In this document: one piece after another, positions 15,189 through 22,547 of the stretch | How the letters are laid out: each line of letters starts with the position of its first letter | Numbering within the stretch: position 1 is the stretch's first letter | Source: Verrucomicrobiales bacterium | Lineage (GTDB): Bacteria; Verrucomicrobiota; Verrucomicrobiia; Verrucomicrobiales; DEV007 | Direction: 5' to 3' | Assembly (NCBI GenBank): GCA_021648365.1 | Contig: JAKISY010000037.1 | Coordinates: forward strand, 1-39,448 | DNA length: 39,448 nucleotides | The notes under the pieces: generated by a model | What the model was told of the DNA's origin: nothing | What the model saw: only the letters and a program-made list of their open reading frames with translations | Database searches by the model: none | Position numbers and translations under genes: made by a program

Positions 15189-18100
15189 GTGAAAGAAGAA
15201 AATACAGATCATTCCCCGATAGAGGAAGATGTGAGCCGTCCGGAAAAGGATGTGACGGCGCCGTCTTTGTTGAACAACATTGTTCGCTTTTGTCTGGAGA
15301 ATAAACTGATTGTTTTTCTCTTGCTGACGATGTTTATCGGTGGCGGGATCATGGTGGCTCCTTTTGATTGGAACACTGGTAGTCTGCCACGTAATCCAGT
15401 GCCGGTGGATGCGATTCCCGATATTGGTGAGAATCAGCAGATTGTGTTCACCAACTGGACGGGGCGCTCTCCCCAGGATGTGGAGGATCAGATCACTTAT
15501 CCGCTGACGGTGGCTCTGTTGGGGCTTCCTGAAGTCAAAACGATACGGTCGTATTCGTTTTTTGGATTTTCTTCGATTTATGTGATTTTTAAGGAAAAGC
15601 CTGAGTTCTATTGGACGCGGACCCGGATTTTAGAAAAGCTCAATAGCTTACCGGCGGGGACTTTGCCTGAGGGAGTGGCACCAGCATTGGGGCCGGATGC
15701 GACCGCTTTGGGACAGGTGTATTGGTACACTTTGGAGGGACGTGATGAGGAAGGTAAGCCTGCCCCAGGCTGGGATCCGCAGGAGTTGCGTAGTATCCAG
15801 GATTGGTATGTGCGTTATGGCCTGATGGCGGTGGATGGAGTGGCGGAGGTGGCTTCGATCGGTGGCTATGTGAAGGAATATCAGATCGATGTCGACCCTG
15901 ATGCGATGCGAGCCTATGGGGTGACTTTGGAGATGGTATTCGCTGCGGTACGTAATTCTAACCTCGATGTTGGCGCGAGAACGATTGAGGTCAACAAAGT
16001 GGAGTACATTATTCGAGGTTTGGGTTTTATTGAAAACCTAGATGATTTGCGTCAAACCGTGGTCAAAGCGGAGGGCAATGTGCCAGTGACTTTAGATCAA
16101 ATAGCCTCGGTGGAACTGGGTCCTGCTTTGCGTCGTGGGGCACTCGACAAAGAGGGGGCTGAAGCGGTGGGCGGCGTGGTGACCGTGCGTTACGGTTCCA
16201 ATCCTTTGGCTGCGATTAAGGAGCTTAAAAAGAAAATCGAGGCGATGAAAGACGGCATGCCGAAAAAGGTTTTGGCCGACGGACGTACCAGCAAGGTGAC
16301 GATTGTGCCCTTTTATGACCGCACCGGACTGATTCATGAGACTTTAGGAACTTTGAACACGGCATTGAGCGAAGAAATTTTGGTGACCTGTATTGTGGTG
16401 ATCATCATTGTGATGCATCTACGTAGCTCTTTGTTGATTGCTATGATGCTGCCGATGGCAGTGCTGGTGACTTTTATCGCGATGAAGTTGTTCAAGGTGG
16501 ACGCCAACATTGTGGCTTTGTCAGGTATTGCGATTGCGATCGGGACGATTGTCGATATGGGGATTGTTGTCTGCGAAAATATTCTCAAGCACTTGGACAA
16601 AGCGAAGCCAGGAGAGAACCGTCTTGAATTAATTTATCGGGCTACCTGCGAAGTTGGCAGCGCGGTACTTACGGCGGTCACAACGACGGTATTGAGCTTT
16701 TTGCCGGTATTTTTCATGATTGGGGCAGAAGGTAAGATGTTTCGTCCGCTAGCATTCACCAAAACTTTTGCGTTGATCGCATCGATCATTGTGGCTTTGA
16801 CTTTAATTCCGCCGATAGCGCACATGCTTTTTGCAGAGAAGAAAAAACAGACAGGAGTATTGGGTAAGATTTGGCCAGTGATCATGTTATTAGCTGCGTT
16901 GGCGCTGCCATTCCTTGTTGAAGGTGTGCAGTGGTGGATGAGCGGGATTGTAGCTGTGTTGGCTATTTATCAGATGGTGCAACGTAAGTTGGCTGATGAG
17001 ATTAGAAAGAAAATTGTCTATGCTTTCAACTTTGTAGTGGCCTTCATGATCGCGGTGGTGCTGGCAAACAGTTGGATGCCTCTGGGGCCAGAGAAAGGAT
17101 TTTTTAACATCTTTTTTGTGGTGGCGGTGATTGGTGGCTTACTGCTTTTTTTCATCGGGTTCATGAAAATCTACGGTTCGCTACTGCGAGTATGCCTGCG
17201 TCATAAAGCGACTTTTTTAACTTTAATCATCACTATTTTAGTGACGGCTCTGGTTATGGGCATGGGTATGAGCACGATATTTGGTTTTGTGCCGGAATCC
17301 TTACGCAAAAACAAAGTATGGATTAGCATGGTGGAAACCTTTCCAGGCTTGGGCAAGGAGTTCATGCCATCTTTAGATGAAGGCTCCTTTCTGTTTATGC
17401 CGACCACCATGCCGCATGCTTCGATCGGGGAGGCGATGGATGTGATGCAGTTGCAAAATAAAGCGATCAATACCATTCCTGAAGTGAAAAGTGTGGTGGG
17501 CAAACTTGGTCGTGTTGAAAGCCCTTTGGATCCTGCTCCGATTTCGATGTATGAGACGGTCATTTTGTATAAATCGGAATACGTTACTGATCAAAATGGC
17601 GAACGTATTCGTTACCGTTTTGATAAAAAGAGCGGTGATTACATGAGAGACAAAAAGGGGGAATTGATAGAGGATAAAAAGGGGCGTCCCTTTCGTCAAT
17701 GGCGAGATGAGATCAAGACACCAAAAGATATCTGGCAACAAATCGTCGATGTGGCGGAACTGCCTGGCACGACTTCAGCTCCTCGCTTGCAACCGATCGA
17801 AACCCGATTGATCATGCTGCAAACTGGGATGCGGGCTCCGATGGGGCTCAAAGTTTACGGACCTGATTTGGAAACGATTGAGAAAGTAGGTCTCGATATT
17901 GAGCGCCTGTTGCGGGAGGTGCCTTCGGTCGAAGGAGCGACGGTTTTTGCCGACAGGATTGTGGGTAAACCTTATATTGAGATCGATATTGATCGCAAGT
18001 CCATTGCCAGATATGGGATCAGCATCAAGCAGGTAATGGATGTGATTGAAGTGGCGATTGGCGGGAAACAGGTAACTACGACAGTGGAAGGTCGTGAGCG

Positions 18101-19037
18101 TTATCCGGTGCGGGTTCGTTATCAGAGGGAATTGCGGGACAGCATTGAAAGCCTCGGAGGTATTTTGATCGCTGGGCAGGACGGTGTGCAGATTCCGATC
18201 CGTCAATTGGCTGAGATCAAATACTTGCGCGGGCCACAGGTGATCAAGAGTGAGGACACACTTTTGGTGGGCTACGTGGTTTTTGACATGAAGCCAGGTT
18301 TTGCCGAAGTGGACGTGGTCGAGGCTGCTGCGCGTTACCTGGATAAAAAGAAAGCCTCGGGTGAGTTTGTGATTCCCAAAGGCGTGACGTATAAGTTCAC
18401 CGGAAATTATGAAAACCTGCTGCGAGCCAATAAAACTTTGCTTATGGTGGTGCCTGTAGCTCTGTTGTTGATTTTCATCGTGATTTATATGCAGTTCAAT
18501 CGGCTATCGACGACCCTGTTGGTATTTTCCGGGATTTTCATAGCATGGTCGGGAGGGTTCATCATGATCTGGTTCTACAATCAGCCTTGGTTTTTAAATT
18601 TTGAACTTTTTGATACCAATATGAGAGAGCTGTTTCAGATTCGAGTGATCAATCTGTCGGTAGCCGTGTGGGTAGGGTTTCTTGCTCTTTTTGGCATCGC
18701 TACGGATGACGGAGTATTGATGGGGACTTATCTCAAGCAGCTGTTTGGCGAGAGGAACCCACGCACGATAGATGAAATTCGTGAAACCACCATTGAGGCT
18801 GCTGTGCGCCGCAATCGACCAGCGATGATGACGACTGCGACGACTATTTTGGCATTATTGCCCGTATTGACCTCAAAAGGCAGGGGCTCTGATGTGATGG
18901 TGCCAATGGCGATCCCGAGTTTTGGAGGGATGACATTAGCCGTTGTGACGGTGCTGGTGGTGCCAGTGCTCTATTGCTGGATCGAAGAAGCACGGGTGAA
19001 TCGCGAGATGCGTAAAGCCAGACGACTGGCGAAGTAG
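15189..19037 (+). CDS. cusA: CusA/CzcA-type heavy-metal RND pump
   Basis: This 1282-aa inner-membrane proton-driven pump starts at a GTG with no visible Shine-Dalgarno site. Family marks are PVDAIPDIGENQQIVFTNW near the N-terminus, the TM4 proton-relay segment AIGTIVDMGIVVCENI, and the paired periplasmic porter domains. The TM4 pattern resembles the monovalent Cu/Ag branch (CusA) more than the CzcA/CnrA branch, and the porter segment with RLIMLQTGMRAPMGLKV supplies methionines. It is about 230 residues longer than CusA. Extra hydrophobic helices lie at about 555-665, and a charged loop rich in Lys/Asp lies at about 795-840. It is the last gene of the channel-adaptor-pump operon. Confidence 0.9.
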   Translation: MKEENTDHSPIEEDVSRPEKDVTAPSLLNNIVRFCLENKLIVFLLLTMFIGGGIMVAPFDWNTGSLPRNPVPVDAIPDIGENQQIVFTNWTGRSPQDVEDQITYPLTVALLGLPEVKTIRSYSFFGFSSIYVIFKEKPEFYWTRTRILEKLNSLPAGTLPEGVAPALGPDATALGQVYWYTLEGRDEEGKPAPGWDPQELRSIQDWYVRYGLMAVDGVAEVASIGGYVKEYQIDVDPDAMRAYGVTLEMVFAAVRNSNLDVGARTIEVNKVEYIIRGLGFIENLDDLRQTVVKAEGNVPVTLDQIASVELGPALRRGALDKEGAEAVGGVVTVRYGSNPLAAIKELKKKIEAMKDGMPKKVLADGRTSKVTIVPFYDRTGLIHETLGTLNTALSEEILVTCIVVIIIVMHLRSSLLIAMMLPMAVLVTFIAMKLFKVDANIVALSGIAIAIGTIVDMGIVVCENILKHLDKAKPGENRLELIYRATCEVGSAVLTAVTTTVLSFLPVFFMIGAEGKMFRPLAFTKTFALIASIIVALTLIPPIAHMLFAEKKKQTGVLGKIWPVIMLLAALALPFLVEGVQWWMSGIVAVLAIYQMVQRKLADEIRKKIVYAFNFVVAFMIAVVLANSWMPLGPEKGFFNIFFVVAVIGGLLLFFIGFMKIYGSLLRVCLRHKATFLTLIITILVTALVMGMGMSTIFGFVPESLRKNKVWISMVETFPGLGKEFMPSLDEGSFLFMPTTMPHASIGEAMDVMQLQNKAINTIPEVKSVVGKLGRVESPLDPAPISMYETVILYKSEYVTDQNGERIRYRFDKKSGDYMRDKKGELIEDKKGRPFRQWRDEIKTPKDIWQQIVDVAELPGTTSAPRLQPIETRLIMLQTGMRAPMGLKVYGPDLETIEKVGLDIERLLREVPSVEGATVFADRIVGKPYIEIDIDRKSIARYGISIKQVMDVIEVAIGGKQVTTTVEGRERYPVRVRYQRELRDSIESLGGILIAGQDGVQIPIRQLAEIKYLRGPQVIKSEDTLLVGYVVFDMKPGFAEVDVVEAAARYLDKKKASGEFVIPKGVTYKFTGNYENLLRANKTLLMVVPVALLLIFIVIYMQFNRLSTTLLVFSGIFIAWSGGFIMIWFYNQPWFLNFELFDTNMRELFQIRVINLSVAVWVGFLALFGIATDDGVLMGTYLKQLFGERNPRTIDEIRETTIEAAVRRNRPAMMTTATTILALLPVLTSKGRGSDVMVPMAIPSFGGMTLAVVTVLVVPVLYCWIEEARVNREMRKARRLAK

Positions 19038-19071
19038 CGGAGGCAGTTGTCCAATTGTGGTAAGGGGGAAG

Positions 19072-19089
19072 ACTCCTAGAACTAGGAGT
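19072..19089. repeat. Inverted repeat after the pump gene
   Basis: ACTCCTAG-AA-CTAGGAGT, a perfect eight-base stem with a two-base loop, 34 bases after the pump stop codon. There is no T-run, so it is not a standard terminator. It could be a processing hairpin or protein site. The rest of the 262-base gap to 19301 holds nothing else I can name. Confidence 0.45.
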
Positions 19090-19300
19090 GAGCGTTGTCG
19101 AGGTCGTTATTGCTGCTGCTGTGGCGGCTGAAATGTTATTGTTGTACAGCTGGAACGATTCTTTGGATTTATTCTGTAAGGAATACTTTTGAAGGGGGCG
19201 GAGAAAATCAATTTGTATGTTTTATCATTATTATCAGTGGCTTGTGAATAAACCGTCATGTCTTGCGTCTTAGTAGATGTAAGTAAAAACCACTAAGAAA

Positions 19301-19687
19301 ATGAAAACATCAAAAAATAGCCTATTCATGATAGCCCTTATAGCTCTTGCTAGCTTCGGCTTCACTCAAAACTCGCAAGCGGGAAATCCAAATGGAAATC
19401 GGCGCAGGGTGAATGTTGGGGTTCATGTCAAGGTGAATTCAGGATATCGTTCAGAGGGACACGGTTCCTATTCCAGTTATGGTCACGGTTCAGCGCGGCA
19501 TAGCAATTATTCGAGTTATGGACATAGAGCTAGATATACTTCTTATCGCCATGGCAGTGGTCGTCATGGGTATTCATTCTATCGCGGGGGACATGGCGCT
19601 TATGGTTATAGGCCTTCACATGGAAATGGGCATGGAGCTGGTCATGGTGTTCGCCGTTCTTATAGGCACTCTTATAGAGGGCATTAA
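19301..19687 (+). CDS. Secreted Gly/His/Tyr/Ser-rich protein
   Basis: This 128-aa protein has a signal peptide (cleavage likely after NSQA). The mature part is low-complexity, built of loosely repeated YSSYGHG, YRHGSGRHG and HGAGHG blocks that are extremely rich in His, Gly, Tyr, Ser and Arg. No fold is recognised. Such His-rich periplasmic or surface proteins often bind Cu, Ni, Co or Zn. The position directly after the metal pump supports a metal-buffer role, which is inference. The shared ECF promoter motif is not seen upstream. Confidence 0.65.
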   Translation: MKTSKNSLFMIALIALASFGFTQNSQAGNPNGNRRRVNVGVHVKVNSGYRSEGHGSYSSYGHGSARHSNYSSYGHRARYTSYRHGSGRHGYSFYRGGHGAYGYRPSHGNGHGAGHGVRRSYRHSYRGH

Positions 19688-19772
19688 ATCTTTTGATCTG
19701 CGTTTTTCTTAATACTTAAGAAAAGCGCAGGTTTGTATATTTCTTAAGGGGCGCAGGACACCTCGCAAAAGC

Positions 19773-19804
19773 TTGACAAAAATAAAATTTCGAACAAATA
19801 TAAT
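19773..19804 (+). promoter_or_regulatory. Sigma-70-like hexamers upstream of the His-rich gene at 19812
   Basis: A perfect TTGACA at 19773-19778 and a perfect TATAAT at 19799-19804, separated by 20 bases, longer than the preferred 17. If used, transcription would begin within a base or two of the ATG at 19812, giving an almost leaderless message. The hexamers are exact but the spacing is poor, so confidence is limited. Confidence 0.4.
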
Positions 19805-19811
19805 TACAATT

Positions 19812-20159
19812 ATGAAAATACTCTCCTACTCCTTATTCAGTATCGTTCTGGCAGCTCTGTTTTCCCAGGCATCTTTCGCCGATGATAATACTTATACCAT
19901 CGATGTGACTCTTCATGCTTACTATGGTGAGGCAGGTCATGATGGCCACGGTGGCCACTTGTATAAAGTGAAAGTGTCTCATGGGCATCACCAATACTAC
20001 GTGTATTTACACCAAACGATAGAAGGCTTGGGTCACGGAGCTCATGATCATGCAGGAGCGCATGTGGTGGTTAGCCGAGGGAGCGAGCGTTGGTTGTCGC
20101 TTTCCTATAATGGGCATTTTGCTCGAGTTCACAAAGTGACAAGAATTCACCACGATTGA
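19812..20159 (+). CDS. Secreted His-rich small protein
   Basis: From the ATG at 19812 this is a 115-aa protein with a good signal peptide ending SQASFA. An in-frame TTG at 19773 is rejected because it overlaps a -35 hexamer and would bury the signal peptide. The mature protein has beta-like strands (TYTIDVTLHAYYG, HLYKVKVSHGHHQYYVYL) and His clusters (HDGHGGH, HGHH, HGAHDHAGAH). Unlike its upstream neighbour it looks folded. A periplasmic metal-binding role is inferred from composition and from its place in the metal island. A strong terminator follows 23 bases after the stop. Confidence 0.65.
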   Translation: MKILSYSLFSIVLAALFSQASFADDNTYTIDVTLHAYYGEAGHDGHGGHLYKVKVSHGHHQYYVYLHQTIEGLGHGAHDHAGAHVVVSRGSERWLSLSYNGHFARVHKVTRIHHD

Positions 20160-20182
20160 AATATTGGAATCATTTTTGCACT

Positions 20183-20212
20183 AAAAAAGGCCACCGCAAG
20201 GTGGCCTTTTTT
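20183..20212. terminator. Bidirectional intrinsic terminator
   Basis: AAAAAAGGCCACC, loop GCAA, GGTGGCCTTTTTT: a perfect 13-bp stem with a GNRA loop and T-runs on both strands. It lies between the plus-strand His-rich gene and the converging cytochrome gene and should end both transcripts. Confidence 0.92.
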
Positions 20213-20243
20213 GTTCATTCGCTAAGTCGGAGAAAAGGGGTGC

Positions 20244-20537
20244 TTAATTGCTGCTCTTCAAAAAGTCGCGAATAGCACGGTAGTCAGGACCGGTGAGGTT
20301 GGCGCGGATTCGCATGTGCATGCTGGCGACATCCCATTGGGCATCTGTGTAGGCTCCAGGGTCACGGTAGTTGTGACAACTGGAGCAATTGTTTGCCCAG
20401 AGTTCTGCGCCACTTTGGGTTGCCACTGCCTCTTCATCTGAAGATAGAGTGGAGCAAGCGTTTAATACCACCGCTATTAAAGCTAAGCTGAAGGCGGTGA
20501 TGACGTATCGCGGGGTATGATTAGATTGAGTATTCAT
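20244..20537 (-). CDS. Cytochrome-c-like lipoprotein
   Basis: From the ATG at 20537 this is a 97-aa protein. A hydrophobic signal ends in the lipobox LNAC (Cys28 lipidated). One haem-attachment motif CSSCH lies at residues 51-55, preceded by GAELWANNC, typical of class I c-type cytochromes. Met73 or Met75 (ASMHMRIR) could be the sixth ligand. It should sit in the periplasm anchored to a membrane and carry electrons. It lies 46 bp downstream of the broken porin on the same strand. A longer upstream frame exists but runs back into the porin gene and is rejected. Confidence 0.8.
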   Translation of the reverse strand: MNTQSNHTPRYVITAFSLALIAVVLNACSTLSSDEEAVATQSGAELWANNCSSCHNYRDPGAYTDAQWDVASMHMRIRANLTGPDYRAIRDFLKSSN

Positions 20538-20583
20538 GTTGATAATAAATAGAATTGATTGATATCGTGTATTTGTAAGCCGA

Positions 20584-21426
20584 TTAAAATCCGATAGCTG
20601 CCTGGACGCGAACGCCAGTGAAGTCGTCGCTGCCATGGGCATCTGTTTCGGTACCGAATTCATAAGATGCTTTGAGCACAGTGCTGGCATTGAGCCAGTA
20701 GTTGAGTCCGAAGCTCATTCGCGTAGTTTCTTCTCCGCCGGGTGTATTGATCCAGTCATAACGAGCGACGGGTTCGAAGCTTTTGACCAAATCGTTACCG
20801 ATCTCTGTCGGGCGGTAGGCTAACTGCCCATAACCACCTCGGCTTCCATTGCCATAATTGAGTGGGGCAATGCCGGGATTGTCAATGTCTAGCCAAACAA
20901 GTTGCGCACGGGCGTCAATGACTCCGAGAAGCAGTGATGAGTTTTTCACGTAGTTGGCATCGACGGAATGAGTGATGGCATCCACATTGCCAAAGTCACC
21001 CCCGGATGGCGCTACACTAGCGAATTCAAAACCGTATCCAATATCTAGCGACGGAATAGGTTTGTATCCGATACGACCTCCGACGGCTTTATTGTTGTTG
21101 AGATCGCCGAAGTTATTGAAGTCGAGTGACCCAGGTTCCGCTGCGTCATGACCAGCATCGCCGTCGTCGCCACCTACATTGAGTGAGGGGCCATTCGATA
21201 GATAAAAGGCGTAGCTGGCACGAGTGGTGCCAATGGGAATGCCTCCACGGGCTTGGATCCCGAGTTGGCTTCCTGCCATCAATCCACCATGCCCAAAAGG
21301 CAGTGGCGATGAGGCAAATTTATTGATCCACGCTGGATGAATGCGTTCACCAAAATAGTTGCTGGGATTAAGGAACTTACCAGCTCCGAGGCTTTGGTTC
21401 GGCGGATGATAGGAGATGGAAAGTCG
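20584..21426 (-). pseudogene. 5'-truncated outer-membrane porin
   Basis: The frame is open from 21426 and matches the C-terminal two thirds of a beta-barrel porin. It carries a conserved-looking SLGAGKFLNPSNYFGERIHP segment, alternating barrel strands (ITHSVDANYVKN, RMSFGLNYWLN, VLKASYEFG) and a terminal Phe (VQAAIGF), as required for barrel insertion. The signal peptide and roughly the first hundred residues are missing. The frame ends abruptly at the transposase gene. The Met at 21282 lies inside conserved sequence and is unlikely to be a true start. An ATG at 21912, beyond the mobile element on the same strand, might be the old start. The substrate is unknown. Confidence 0.75.
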
Positions 21427-21871
21427 TTACATTCACAAACAGCATAATGTATCGGTTCTGATGTATCATATAGTGTGTTCGGCAAAATACCGACGGGTAG
21501 TAATGGACGAGCAAGTGGAACAGGTAATGAAAGAGGTGTGTTTGGGGATTGAGAAGAGGTGGGAAATTACATTTTTGGAAATAGGTTTAGATCGTGATCA
21601 TGTGCACTTTTTAGTTCAATCAGTGCCAACATATAGCGTGACAAAAATTGTAAGGACTGTCAAAAGCTTGGTAGCGCGAGAAGTATTTACACGAGTGCCT
21701 GAGGTTAAAAAGAAATTATGGGGAGGAGAGTTTTGGGGAAAAGGGTATTTTGTGAACACGGTTGGACAGCATGGTGGAGAAAAGGTGATAGCGGCTTATG
21801 TTGCAAATCAAGGAAATGAAAATAATTACGAGCAGTTACACAAAGGCCAATTAAGCTTGAAATTGTTCTGA
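21416..21871 (+). CDS. tnpA: IS200-type HUH transposase TnpA
   Basis: This 151-aa protein of full family length is a Y1 HUH single-strand transposase. The metal-binding HVH sits at residues 62-64 (RDHVHFLVQ) and the catalytic Tyr128 in AAYVANQG. The opening SRYIHKQHNVSVLMYHIVC and the LWGGEFWGKGYFVNTVGQHG block are classic for IS200. The reading frame is intact, so the enzyme may be active even if this copy lacks its left end. A GGAG sequence abuts the ATG, too close to be ideal. Confidence 0.93.
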   Translation: MESRYIHKQHNVSVLMYHIVCSAKYRRVVMDEQVEQVMKEVCLGIEKRWEITFLEIGLDRDHVHFLVQSVPTYSVTKIVRTVKSLVAREVFTRVPEVKKKLWGGEFWGKGYFVNTVGQHGGEKVIAAYVANQGNENNYEQLHKGQLSLKLF

Positions 21872-21875
21872 AATG

Positions 21876-21895
21876 CCCCGGGGCTTGCCCCGAGG
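21876..21895. repeat. IS200 right-end hairpin
   Basis: CCCCGGGGC-TT-GCCCCGAGG folds into a nine-pair stem with one G-U pair, four bases after the transposase stop codon. Its position suits the right-end subterminal hairpin recognised by TnpA. It may also terminate transcription. Confidence 0.6.
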
Positions 21896-21968
21896 ATGTT
21901 TACGTATTTCATGTTTGTTGTTTGTTGTTTGATTTCAGGGGTTGAAAAAGGTTACTGGCAGTCAGTTG

Positions 21969-22097
21969 TTAAGAGTGTTGATGGCTTGAGTGATTGTGAT
22001 TTGAGCTGTCTGGGGTGGTTGCGCATGAGCTTAAGCTAGTGATAGCGATGAGGGATAGCAGGGCGAAAACGCTGAGGATAATTTTATTGGTTTTCAT
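21969..22097 (-). CDS. Tiny lipoprotein with His/Ser tail
   Basis: This 42-aa protein starts MKTNKIILSV and has a hydrophobic signal and the lipobox LSSC (lipidated Cys25). The 17-residue tail ATTPDSSNHNHSSHQHS carries four His in alternating positions. It is too short for most gene finders. Support comes from the intact lipobox and from a predicted ECF promoter on the same strand at 22139-22166, which would give a leader of about 35 bases. It is the first gene of a minus-strand unit with the broken porin and the cytochrome lipoprotein. A metal-binding or sensing role at the membrane is inferred. Confidence 0.65.
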   Translation of the reverse strand: MKTNKIILSVFALLSLIAITSLSSCATTPDSSNHNHSSHQHS

Positions 22098-22138
22098 AGG
22101 ATTTTGTATTTTCGCTTTAATAGGCTTTCTCAAGGTGT

Positions 22139-22166
22139 GTAACGACGGAAATAGGGCTTTCCCTCA
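22139..22166 (-). promoter_or_regulatory. Predicted ECF (CnrH-like) promoter of the lipoprotein operon
   Basis: On the minus strand TGAGGG (22166-22161), 16 bases, CGTTAC (22144-22139). It is arranged back to back with the sigma-operon promoter, so the two -35 boxes form the inverted repeat TCCCTCA-N16-TGAGGGA. Confidence 0.6.
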
Positions 22167-22182
22167 GGAAATTGATTTTTTT

Positions 22183-22210
22183 TGAGGGATTTCTAAAAAA
22201 TCTCCGTTAT
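22183..22210 (+). promoter_or_regulatory. Predicted autoregulatory ECF promoter of cnrYXH
   Basis: TGAGGG (22183-22188), 16 bases, CGTTAT (22205-22210), 10 bases before the first ATG of the anti-sigma gene. ECF operons commonly drive themselves. Transcription would start about 22217, leaving almost no leader for the ATGs at 22221 or 22224. Confidence 0.65.
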
Positions 22211-22220
22211 ATTAGAAAGT

Positions 22221-22547
22221 ATGATGCAAGATGATGAACTAGAAGAATCGCTGATGCACTTGCGACAGCAGCCTTTGCCAGATTTACCCAGCAACATGTC
22301 ATCTCGGGTTTGGCGCTCGATTCAACGTCGGGAGCAAAACTCTGCGCCATTGTTTTTGGCTTGGCCCTTGTGGTTGGCTCAACCAGTGATGGCTGTGCTT
22401 TTTTTAGCGCTCACCATGGGTTTTGGTTTTGTTTATGGATCAAACCTTGAAGGCAGCGACAAACAACAGGAATTGGCTTGGGCTGATGCTTTTGATGCTG
22501 ATTCGCTCTACTTACCCTTTGCTACTGGCACAGCTTTGAGGAAATGA
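22221..22547 (+). CDS. cnrY: CnrY-like membrane anti-sigma factor
   Basis: This 108-aa protein has an N-terminal cytoplasmic segment of about 47 residues with acidic and amphipathic helices (DDELEESLMHLRQQ, SSRVWRSIQRRE). One membrane helix follows (about 52-73, PVMAVLFLALTMGFGFVYG), then a short periplasmic tail. CnrY in Cupriavidus has the same plan: the cytoplasmic stretch holds the sigma factor and the tail contacts the sensor. The assignment rests on topology and on the Y-X-H gene order, since sequence conservation in CnrY is low. Its stop overlaps the next start by 4 bases (ATGA), coupling translation. Starts at 22221 and 22224 are both possible. Confidence 0.65.
   Translation: MMQDDELEESLMHLRQQPLPDLPSNMSSRVWRSIQRREQNSAPLFLAWPLWLAQPVMAVLFLALTMGFGFVYGSNLEGSDKQQELAWADAFDADSLYLPFATGTALRK

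Larger units (their letters stand above)
21410..21895 (+). mobile_element. IS200/IS605-family element, tnpA only
   Basis: The element consists of a complete tnpA and a right-end hairpin. The porin reading runs to within about 20 bases of the tnpA start, so the usual left-end hairpin and its spacer appear to be missing. The left boundary given is therefore approximate. No tnpB is present. Loss of both the left end and the porin 5' part suggests a deletion after insertion. Confidence 0.7.

Noticed and set aside
20538..20690. Upstream extension of the cytochrome lipoprotein
   Set aside because: It would overlap the porin coding end and bury the signal peptide and lipobox.
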